This document shows, one piece after another, positions 22,297-33,600 of a stretch of 64,000 nucleotides of DNA. A program made the position numbers and the translations under genes. Below the pieces are notes generated by a model. That model saw only the letters and a list, made by a program, of their open reading frames with translations. It searched no databases and was not told where the DNA came from. Position 1 is the first letter of the stretch, and every line of letters begins with the position of its first letter. The stretch is from Lethocerus indicus (taxonomy: Eukaryota > Arthropoda > Insecta > Hemiptera > Belostomatidae): positions 1,515,575 through 1,579,574 of the forward strand of contig JACDQD010000005.1 of assembly GCA_019843655.1 (NCBI GenBank), in the 5' to 3' direction.

Positions 22297-23160
22297 ACCT
22301 CCTCCTCCTACCCTTTAGTTATACCGGCATGTGATATTTCGAAAGGTTGTATAAATAATGTAAAATGTTCGTTAGCGTCGATGAGACTTAAAGGCTTCCG
22401 ATTTGGAACCGGCGGCGGGCTCACCTTACGTTTGTCCCTGTTCCACCTTTAAACCTTCGCGAAGGTGTCGGCCGCCTTACAGAGGTACAAATAAAATAAT
22501 CTTAAGGAAATTTCTAATCCCCGAAAATTCGACAATTTACGCATAAAGCTGTAGGCCGAGGCGTAATGATCGGCCGGGTCAACGCCGCCCACGAATTTCA
22601 TACAATTTACGACACATCGGGCTTTCTAATAACAGTTTGAAGGTTCACTGCCATCTGCGGATTCCCTGTCTATTACCCTTATTTCTCGTCTCCTCACACC
22701 CAAGATCAGACCACCATCTTCACCACTGCTTTCATAGAAGAATATAAACAGCTGAAGAACCTGAGAGTCGACGTCCGACCCATAAAGGGTCAATACTTTA
22801 TTTTTTCCCTAAGGACACACAGGACGATGTGTTCCTGCGAACCTTTCTACATTTATATATTGGGTCTTTCCGTTCTCTTTTTAATTCCCGAACAACGTCC
22901 TTTTTTCAGCCCCTATATCTGCCTAGTTACCTGAGCATGGGCTATGTACCCCTGTCCCATCGTTTATCCTCTTTATGTCTTCTTTTCATTATGCTGTGGA
23001 GAAAAACCTCTCTTCGGAAGGCCGAAGAAACCTTCGGGCGGAAACCTGCGCCACTCTTGTTGCATTTTGATGGTTCATTTCCGGAAATACCTCCTATAAT
23101 AATTTGAAATTATATTACAGATAGTAAATCCCCTTTAACTACCCTAATTAGCGCCGAATT
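22297..23160 (+). other. Mohawk 3' UTR and downstream DNA
   Basis: After the stop at 22294-22296 no further gene is seen. The polyadenylation signal AATAAA at 22490-22495 would give a 3' UTR of about 200 nt. Short frames in 22.8-23.1 kb have no recognisable content. Confidence 0.4.
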
Positions 23161-25034
23161 TAGCTCTTTAAAACTCGAAATAGTATACCTTTGTGTATTG
23201 GAAAATGCCTCCTGTCTTCGTCCGGACGTAATCCGACCGTAGAGTGAGCGTTTTCAAGAAAGTGCCGCCGGTGAAAAATCGAGCCTGAACTGTATAGAAA
23301 TTAGTATTTTCGATGGATCCAATTCCATTATTGCATCGGCTTTTTTGGAACGCCATTATTTTAGACAATTCGCGCCGAGTAAGCGTTAAGACGGATCTCA
23401 AACTAAATTAATTGATAATCTTAAACTTACCGGCATTATGCTGTTTTTTATCCCCTACTGGAAGTTAATTCATTTACTCAATGCTAAAGTCAGTAAAATG
23501 TAATGCTCAAGAAACTAACTGTGCTTCTCCCAATCTGTAAAGTCATTTACAATCAATTTCCAATATCGATAGTACATTTTCTGTTGGCTGTAATTATTTC
23601 ATTTTTTCTGACAGAATTTTAGTTTTTACTAGAAAATTTAAAAACGACTGTTTTATGTAGTACTTAAAACGGTACTACGTATGTTAACTATAGAAATTGT
23701 AAATTATATCGATCGATTGACAATCTGATATTTTGTCAATTATAAATTTCAAAGTTTTAAATTTTAAATTCCGCAAGACAAGAATTTTACAAAATATTGA
23801 AATCCTCTAAAGCCGATCTTACTTTTATGTTTGCCACTATGCCAATTGCATATTATAATCCCGAGAGGAGTTCATTTTCTCTTTTCATTCAAAAATGCTG
23901 TCCTTCATTGAATGGCAGTTGCAGTACAGAAGACATCTAAACCCAGTACTGTGAAAAAAAAAGAAATGGGGGCACAGAATTTGTACAAAACCTAAAATGT
24001 ATAAACGATATTATAACTTATTTAAATGCACAGGATTGTTGACCATCCTGCGAATTGGTGAGATTTTAAAAATAGTAATCTAAGGTTAATTTTAAAGCGT
24101 AAAAAAAAAGCCTTGTATGTAAAATGGCCGTACAGTCAAAATATTCAAGGACAATTTACAATTTTTAAAGACATCAATCCTTAAGTGTTCAAAATTTGAA
24201 ACAAACAATGTACTCTAAGTAAAAAAAAAAGTAGCATATATTAAAAGATTCATTCCAAAAGTTAAGTACCAGTGCATTCAGTTCACTGAAATTTACGAGT
24301 AACATCTACAATTTTTAAAATGTCGAACTTATCATATGATCTTCTTGAACTGGCTGTTTACAGACAAGTCCTCGTCACGACAAGTACACTCTTGTCGGCC
24401 CAGTAAGCTTTACGGGATGTCTGAATAACGTACTTATAGCGTGTAAAGCACCGAATGTGCAAATACACAGACCGACTGCCGGGGCTTGGAAAATTTTTAA
24501 AGCCCGAGCAGTCGACGACGACGTAGCGGTATTTAGTCAAATTTTAGTTGTGTTGTTGTTTAGCCAATTATAGCTGTAAATAGTTCAAAAATTCATGAAA
24601 AAAAGCTTTAGTTTGATAACAGTTTAAAAAAACAACAAAAAACAAGTTAAAAAACGTTATGGAGTTTTTTTTGAGTATATTCTAGTCGTCAATATAGTAG
24701 GCAGCGAATATTTCTCTTATTAGCCTGAAAATGGGTAAACGGGTGAAATATTCGGAATAGAAAGGGAGATGTAAACGAAACAAAAAAAAAAAATAAATAA
24801 ATAAATAAACAGACAATTATGTACATATGTAATGTATTTTAGAAACTACTAGTTGTATTTAAAAAATATCCGAGGCTCAAATAAATTAATTTTAATTTGT
24901 TATCTGTTTATTTACAATTGTAAAATGTATGCCTGCGTGTGAGAATGAAAGAAAAAATTGAAAATACAAAAGATATTTGCGTACTATTTTTTTATAATCC
25001 TTTTTCTATTATTTACGCTTCTAAAAAGAAATTC
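23161..25034. other. AT-rich intergenic DNA between convergent genes
   Basis: Lies between the 3' ends of Mohawk (plus) and mRpL10 (minus). One feature stands out: 24,355-24,545 has a markedly more balanced base composition, with a 60-codon minus-strand frame (MTKYRYVVVDCSGFKNFPSP onward) overlapped by other open frames. No family was recognised. Confidence 0.35.
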
Positions 25035-28000
25035 TTACTCTGGTTCTTTTACAACTTCTTTGTTCGCTTCCGGCGTTAATTCGCCCTTTTTGGTATCGAT
25101 AATCTGATCGAGTCGTGTAACGAGTGTGGACTGATGGCAGGTGAGTTGCGAAATTAGCCTAGATCCGAGACTGTTCAAAGTCGCGACCAGCTGAGACCTC
25201 GCCGTCGTCAAGTCTTTAATTTCGCTGTACCTGTTCAGCTGGGTCACGCTCAGCAGCCGACCCTCGACAATCGCCGCTGGAAAAAAAATATACAGGGGGC
25301 AAAAAGTTGAGAACAACAGTGCAAAGATTGAATGAATTTTTTAAGACACGATCGGGAGAATACACGATGTTACTGTCCAGTCAAAATCTGTAGTATCCCG
25401 CTACTGCACTGATAGAATGCCACTGACAAATTTCGGTATAGGATCGAATAATGGCAAGAGTTTTGAAACAGATACTTATTTTACAATATATTTAAATTTT
25501 TTTTTGTCTCTAACTGTAAAATTATACAATAAGCAACATTTATTAAATCACTAGCTACAATAGTCAACAATTAGAGGAAAAAACCACTAGTTCCCCCCTT
25601 TTTTTAATTATTATTATTTTTATTTTTTTTTTAATTTAATTTAATTTATTTATTATTATTAAACATTTTATTTAATCATTTAGGTCACGCGGCCACTTCC
25701 TTTTCAGGCGTCTATATTTAAATTTATATTCACAAAAAAAAAATCATCTACATAAGCACTACAGTACACCACAATAATATTATTCTGGGACTAGATACAT
25801 CGCATATATTATGTAGACATAATAATAGTTATAGTTAAGAGTTATTCTTTTATGCAATGAAAATTAGATATAGATTGTACAGAATATACAAAATATATAA
25901 ATTAACGAGACAGCAGGACTCGATATATTTAACCCTCTATGGGCCCGTGTAACTTACGGGTCACATTTCAATTTATCGAGATTTCACCAAATAATTATAG
26001 CTTTTTTCTCTGAGATGGCTCATAAATCTTAATCCTATAATGTTGTCAAGACAACCAATATCGATATCAATTTTTTTTCATTCGCATATATGGGTTTATA
26101 ATTGCTGATTTTTCATTCCCCCAATTTTTTTTATTTAAAATAAAAATTCGGCCCATAGCGGTTGAATGGAAAAAAAAATTATGTTGAATGCTTAGTTTTA
26201 CGTATGAACCTATTTGTAATTAAAAATGAAAATGGTTTAAGTTCCAATAAGACCATTTTTTATTTATGCGATTACTGTAATTTAGTATGCGAACACGTGA
26301 ATAGAACTTTATAAATTATAATGTTATTGGCGAGAATAAATTATATACCCATGAGAACAAGCTGCGGCATCTTCTTCGTGATCTTCAACAGTTTTGTAAC
26401 GTTCGGTTCTTCTGAAAAAACCATGGCGTTGTGCGCCTTGAACAAACTGAGCACTGGAGTGTAATGTGTCCCTTCGAGAGCCATCCTCACCGTATGATGG
26501 GAATACACTTTCATGTACATGTTTTCTCTGTTGAATTTAATATTTGCCTGAAAAATAAAGACAGACATTAACGTATTTAAGAGAAAATAGAACATCGAAT
26601 ATAAACAGTATGCGAAATATATCAACTCGCTAGCCTTCTATTTCTCAAAAGTCACAGCTTGTTCGAACTCATTAAACAACGTTTACACTATCACATCTTA
26701 TATTGAGAAAACTTGAATCAATTTTGTCGAAAAATAATATGTTAAGAATGTTTTTAAAAGTGAGTCCTGAAATGTAAATACATCCGGGCAGAATTCAATT
26801 GTCTTAAATTTAAAATAAGTCATTTTTACAATTTCTCTTAATTAATTCTGCAATGAAAAACTTGGAGACATAGAAAATAGATTGGTCGAAAAATATGTCT
26901 ATAATAAAAAACAGAGACGAACCTGAAATTTATCTTCTCCCGATATCGGATTGGTGTGGAAAAAAGCAATCATTTTCGAGTGATTGAACCAATTCAGAAC
27001 TTCTTTGGCGAGTATCCTCTCGTAAGGGTTGTCCTGCATCGGCCATCAAACACAATACCAGAAGGTTAAAAACAGTAAAAAAAGACATAACAACCAATAT
27101 ATTATTATATCCAATATTGCAGCAATGACTTTATAGTTTAAATACTATCAAAAACTTTAAAATTAATATCCAGCAATGTACAAGCATTTTTCAAGTAACT
27201 TTCTATGTAATTCCTATGTAGTAATTTATAATTTGAAAGATTTTTATTTACATTGAATAAAATATGTGTTCCTATTTCCTTGTATTCGGTAAAATATTTT
27301 AATAGAAATTCTAATTTAATTTTATCTCGGAACCGCCATGACAAAATTATTTATACACATATATTTCAAGTTTATATCTGTTGAAATTTTAAATTTGTCC
27401 ATACAATTATTGACATTAACAACTATTAACCCTCTGTGGGCCGAATTTTTATTTTAAATCCAAAAAAATTTGGGGAATGAAAAATCAGTAATTATAAACC
27501 GATATAAGGGAATGAAAAAAAATTGATATTGATATTGGTTGTCTTGAAAACGTTATAGGATTAAGATTTATCCAGCCATCTCAGCTATAATTATTTGGTA
27601 AAATCTCGATAAATTGAAATGTGACCTGAAAGTTACACGGGCCCGTCGTGGGTAAATCATTTTCATTGCATAATGTATGGTAAATCATATCTGATCTACC
27701 TTTTTGATATTTGGCATTGAAAACTTAAAAAAATGTATGTTGTAATAAAAAGTCAACAAAGTCAATTAAGACACATACAGGTCTTGTAATTGTGTTCTCT
27801 ATCTCCTCTTTCCTCTTGCAAGTCATGGAGGGCGGTAATTTCAGAATTTCAGGTTCGGGATAAATGGGTTTGATGAGTGCCAGAAATTTGGCCCTTTCAT
27901 AGTGCGGAGCTCTCGGTCTCTGTACGTTGACCCTTCGAAATCTCACCGACTGCACTGTCGGCTTCCACTTCAGCGTAAGAAATCCTGAAAATACAGACAG

Positions 28001-28475
28001 AGAATTAGTGCGGACAATTAGAACTGCGCACTGATAATTTTGTTATACATATAACAGTTTTAGTTACCCCAACTATATTATCTTATTATATAATGTAAGA
28101 ATATATGACTTTGAAATATTCATTCTTAAATAGTATTCACAGTAAAATGTAAAATGGGTATCAAAATACCGACATGAACTTCTCATTGTAAGAACTGTTT
28201 AGTATCTATTCAGTTTATTGTAGCAATAAAAAAAGGATTAATCCTTTCACATATAACACATCTCTCTGCTAATATTTCATTTGTATAGGTAGTGTTTGCA
28301 GTATTTTATTTACAATAAAAAGAAACGATCCTTAACTTAGGCTTCAGCAGACCTGGGCATCACCCTCTTTCATTACTGAAGATATTGGCAAGGCAGAATA
28401 ACGCGGCCAGAAATTAGACTTCCAGAACTAAAATTGAATCAACTTTTATTTACCTGATTTAATGCAATTAGCCAT
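25035..28475 (-). CDS. mRpL10: Mitochondrial large-subunit ribosomal protein L10 (uL10m), complete
   Basis: Five coding exons in minus order, 28475-28454, 27984-27779, 27033-26923, 26547-26349 and 25276-25035, join in frame to 259 codons plus stop. The product begins MANCIKSG, then FLTLKWKPTVQSVRFRRVNV, and contains LAKEVLNWFNHSKMIAFFHT and NPISGEDKF, then YTPVLSLFKAHNAMVFSEEP and LVLMAAIVEGRLLSVTQLNR, which are the conserved blocks of MRPL10. A basic, mildly amphipathic N-terminus fits mitochondrial import. The protein anchors the L7/L12 stalk of the mitoribosome and helps recruit translation factors. Family B MITEs sit in introns 2 and 4. It is convergent with Mohawk and lies downstream of the SLC7 gene on the same strand. 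All splice sites are GT-AG. Confidence 0.93.
25929..26165 (+). mobile_element. TTAA-flanked MITE, family B copy 3 (mRpL10 intron 4)
   Basis: Left TTAA at 25929-25932 followed by CCCTCTATGGGCCCGTGTAA. The right end reads AATTCGGCCCATAGCGGTTGA, with the flanking TTAA mutated to TTGA. The interior is close to copy 1. Confidence 0.75.
27426..27655 (-). mobile_element. TTAA-flanked MITE, family B copy 4 (mRpL10 intron 2)
   Basis: Opposite orientation: TTAACCCTCTGTGGGCCGAA at the left, GTTACACGGGCCCGTCGTGG at the right with a mutated GTAA flank. The interior is the reverse complement of copies 1 and 3. Confidence 0.75.
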
Positions 28476-28730
28476 TTTCAACTCATGAAACTTCCACCCG
28501 CGAACTTTGTTTATCACTGGTCGAACACCGGAATAGTAACACGAGGAAGGTTATAAAACAGCTGATATTTAGGATTTAAATTCAATGCCTCCATCTAATC
28601 AATTACGGCACAAAATGTTTATACAATCGACAGCATTCAACTTTTTTATATATATATACATAATGTAATTTTATATATATAATAATATAATTTAAATATA
28701 TATTTTTTATATTATATATATACATACATA
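28476..28730 (-). promoter_or_regulatory. mRpL10 upstream region
   Basis: Compact 5' region of a housekeeping gene: about 250 bp between the ATG and a long microsatellite. No TATA box or other defined element was recognised. Confidence 0.25.
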
Positions 28731-28754
28731 CACACATATACACACACACACACA

Positions 28755-28828
<74 letters not shown>
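28731..28828. repeat. CA/AT compound microsatellite
   Basis: A short CA run (about 28733-28755) followed by roughly 70 bp of pure AT repeat (28758-28828). Likely unstable in length. Confidence 0.9.
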
Positions 28829-28829
<1 letters not shown>

Positions 28830-30648
28830 CATGAAAAGGAATAATTATGAATGTGATGGTATAAAATGAAATTTGTTAAAACAACTTCTGTTAAGAATTT
28901 GTGCAGAGAAATCTTTCAATAATAAAATAATTTTGGGAAACAAAATAGCATTAAGAAAACTAAAATAAAACCTACCTAGATGATGATTAATTACATTTCC
29001 TCAATGAGAACAATTATTTTTACATATAACTCTATATTTAACTTTTCTATATTCCATATTGTTTTGTATTTTATATTCCAACTCGAAAGGAAATGCTCAT
29101 CACTAACCCAGTTTTCTGTACGAAATTAAAATAGAACATTCCAGGGAACACAGCCAGTGGGTCAGAGAAAAGAAAAATCTATATTTAACTAATAATTTAT
29201 TAACCCTGCAATATCTAGGAAAACATCAATAAAATATCGCATTATTCAATGCACTGTCTATGATATACTTAAAAAAAAAGAACACAAAATAATTATAATG
29301 TTGTGCTGAACACATTTCAGCAAAAAATTAGGTTTTTATAGATAATAGATTAATAAATATTATAATATAGAAAATGTTTTATTATATCAGTCAGATGCGG
29401 AACTTAATAAGGAATTATTAATTGGTATTCAGCAAGATTGATATATGTATATGGAGCAGAAATACATCTCTTACAAACAATTTTCTCAATGGACAAGCCT
29501 AGAATCCAATGCCTAAGATAAAGACAAATTACAATCACAGGTTGTGTAGATTTGTTTTAATAATAAATCTAAAAATAACTCTGTCTAGCCCTAGACCAAA
29601 GGGCAGGACAAAGTAACATAAGTTGATTCAATTATTTTGGTCTAAATATTGATAAATTAAGTTGAAAAAGCTTACGTTATTAAATTTTTATAAAATTATT
29701 TATTTAATTAATTTGTTTTTATGATTTTTAATATGACAAAGCTGTACTTTCACAACTCTATTATATAAACAATGCTTTACAAGAAATGTATTCGGATAGA
29801 TTAAACATTTGCTGAAAGATTGGTAATATCAGGTAGTTTTGATTTGTGGCTTTATCCAGCATCGATGATACTTTATTTGATTAACTCTGTGGATTATTTT
29901 ACAGAATTCTACAAGAATGCATGAATACATAATCAAGTAGGTATTTATTTATAATTAAATGTAAATAAAACCACACGAAGAATAAGCTAGTGAACAAAAA
30001 AATATACCAAATTTAAACTCCCTGATTACAATAAGGAAAATTGGAGGTGAAAAGAAAATTTTATATTTAACTAATAATTTATTAACCCTGCATTGTATAC
30101 AAATATAGAATAAATATAAAAGTTTCTTTTAAAATCTTATTAAAATAATTTATTCATATTTTTTTTTTAAGGCAACCTTAGAGTACAAGTTGTAAATCTT
30201 ATCTATATGTGTCTGCTTCTAATTAAAAATATCGGGTAAAATTAACGTGCAATAAAAAAAACAATAAATAAATAAAACAATTTTTAACCAGCTAATAACT
30301 TATTTCTAAGGGAAAAAATCAAGAAAATAACCTTATTTAATGCACTGTATACGGTATACATTTTTAAAAAAAGTTCAGGAAATAATTATAATATTGCAAG
30401 AGAAATTTTCGGGATCTAAGTTTATGTACAATATGTACAAATAAATCTGCTGTATGTACAACCACTATCATAATGCAGTAGATATACAGTCGACTGTACA
30501 ATTGTCGGTAACGAACAGAGATCTGATAAATATTATCAGGGCTCGCGTTCAACGTAATAATAATAGTAATAATAATAATAACAATGAGCAAACTAATAGA
30601 AAATGAACACATCGATGATGAAGTTTTCCAGTTCTTTGTTTCATTTTT
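28829..30648. other. AT-rich intergenic DNA with a diverged duplication
   Basis: No gene seen. Segments around 29,160-29,310 and 30,040-30,100 plus 30,280-30,400 are diverged copies of each other (TATATTTAACTAATAATTTA then TTAACCCTGCA; AATGCACTGT then ATAATTATAAT). The right-hand copies fall in the probable 3' UTR of the SLC7 gene. Confidence 0.45.
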
Positions 30649-33600
30649 TTAAGACACTTTCTCATCTTGAAGAACGCATTTGAACATTTTCGCGCACACC
30701 AACGTGAATTTATCTGAAACAGGAATCAATTAAAATTCTAAAAAAATTCAAAATAAAACCTAAATATAACAAGTTATTGTTATGGATACATTAATTATTT
30801 TTTATTGCAGAAATATTTCTCCCTGTGTTAACAAGACAATGGAGTAATCAAATAGATATTTTTCAAGTCCAAATTATCATATGTTGGACATTTGCAATAA
30901 TAATCAATTACCTAATATTTCTATGATAAATAAATCCATTATTTTTGCATTATATTAGAAGCATTAAAAAAAATTCTATTTACAATAAAATTTCAAAAGA
31001 ATTAATTAATACTTCTTCGTGAACACTAACGTCAATTTAACTGAAACAAGAATCAATTAAAATTTCTAACACTTAAATATAACAAGTTATTGCTAGGGAT
31101 TCTTATTCATACATATACATTAATTATTTTTTATTGCAGAAATATGTCTTACTGTGTTAACAAGACAATGGAGTAATCAAATTTTAAGTGCAAATTATCA
31201 TATGTTGGACATTTGCAATAATAGTCAATTACCTAATATTTCTATGATAAATAAATACCTTATTTTTGCTTTATGTTAGAAACATTAAAAAAAATTCTAT
31301 TTACAATAAAATTACAAAAGAATTAATTAATACTATTTAATGGTAACTCAGTGTAAAACTAAATATGCTCCTACTATGATAAGCTTACGATGCTGTATAA
31401 TTACCTGTAAATTTAACAAGCCATGGGGGTTTGTTTTTCCAATATATGAAGACGACATAAAACGGTATTCCTGAGAAAATAATTATGAGTCCGACTCCGA
31501 CTTCCCACGGCGATACATAACAGGGCAGGGTCACGAGAAAAGCGCATATGATGAAGAACACTATAGGCAATATTATGCTCACCTGAAATTTAAAACAAAT
31601 TAAATTATTTAATATTATTATATAAGACAACACATTCTTGCAAGCATTAAATATATTTAACTTACTTTGATCGGCCGTTTAGCGTTCGGAGCTTTGACCC
31701 TGAGCCACAGTAGGCCACTCACGGAAAGGAGAATAAATAGGGCTTCTACAAAGCTAACGTAAGTTATAAGTACATAGACATCTTCGATGAAGAGTAGCAA
31801 TACTGTCACGATGCACTGAAATGTAACGAAAAAAAGTAAAACAATCTATATCAATTTGGTTCTATAATTAAGTTAGTTTTAGAATCTATAATTGAACAAT
31901 GAACATAATGCAACATTGGGGAATTCTCTGCACTCGGCAGAATATTTTTTTGTACACCTAACACAAATGGAAAAGAAAGGTTATAACCCAAGTACAAGTG
32001 ACAGTGACAGTGCAGTGAGGATGCCAAAAAGACATGCAAATTGACTAACACCGCTACTGAAGATGGAGAGTGACCGGTCTAGCAAAAGACCAAACCGGCA
32101 AGAGGAGACAGAAACACACGAAATCTACAGTATTCCAACCCTTCGCAGACCACAAAACAGGTATTCTAAACTGGTTATAACCTTTCTTTTTTGTTATTTT
32201 ATATATATACTATAAAAGGAAATTAAAGTACTGCAATATTTACCAGAAATATGAGCGATGGTACAGGTGTAAACTTGTCCACGTTGATCAGCGCTATCGC
32301 CTGAGGCAAGTGGCCTTGGCGGGCTCCGACGAAGAACAAGCGCGAAGACGCGAAGATGGCGCCGTTGAGTGCGCCGAAAGTTGAACAGGCGACAAATACG
32401 GGCATAGTCCACGACATCATGCCCAACAGCTTGTCGCCAAAAGTCTGCACAAAAATCACCAATTTATAACCTCTATAAAATGCTGACTATCGCCGAATCT
32501 CAAGGAGATATCCGAGATATATATATATAATTACCACTGCAACGGCGTTCGAAGCCAGTATTTCATCTCGCGACAAGACAACGAAATAGGCGACATTGGT
32601 GAGCACGTAGACGATGGTTACCAGAGGCAAGGAAATGCAAATTGCCCGCGGTAAATTCCTGAAAGATAAAACAAATAAATGATGATTAATCACCAATAAT
32701 GAACATCAGCTACGATTGTGCTTCAAATAAATTAAAAGAACTTACATTATAAGAGGCTAAAAAATTAATAAAAACAAAAAGCAAAACCTATTAATAATTT
32801 TAAAGAATAATTAATATTTCAAAATGTTATAATCCTTAATATTCTGGAACATCAAATGGTACAATAATTAAATGAACATCAGCTATGGTTGTGCTAGATT
32901 TAAAATAAAAAAACTAAAATTTAAGAGGGTAAAAAATTTATGAAAACAAAAAATAGAACCTATTAATAATTTTATAGAATAATTATTATTTCAAAATATT
33001 TTAATCCGTAATATTCTTGAACATAAAATGGTACACAATAAATGAACATCAGCTATGGTTGTGCTAGATTTAAAGTAAAAAAACTAAAATTTAAGAGGGT
33101 AAAAAATTAATGAAAACAAAAATAGAACCTATTAATAATTTTATAGAATAATTATTATTTCAAAATGTTTTAATCCGTAATATTTTTGAACATAAAATAT
33201 TACAATAACTAAATGAACATCAGCTATGGTTGTGCTGCAAATAAAGTAAAGAAACTAAAATTTAAGAGGGTAAAAAATTAATGAAAACAAAAAGCAAAAC
33301 CTATTAATAATTTTAAAGAATAATTATTATTTTAAAACATTTTAATCCGTAATATTCTTGAACATAAAATGGTAAAATTAATAAATGAACATCAGGTATA
33401 TTTGTGCTACAAATAATGTAAAAAAAATAAATTTTAAGGAGCTAAAAAATTAATGAAAACAAAAAGCAAAACCTATTAATAATTTTAAAGAATAATTATT
33501 ATTTTAAAACATTTTAATCCGTAATATTCTTGAACATAAAATGGTAAAATTAATAAATGAACATCAGGTATGGTTGTGCTACAGATAATGTAAAAAAAAT

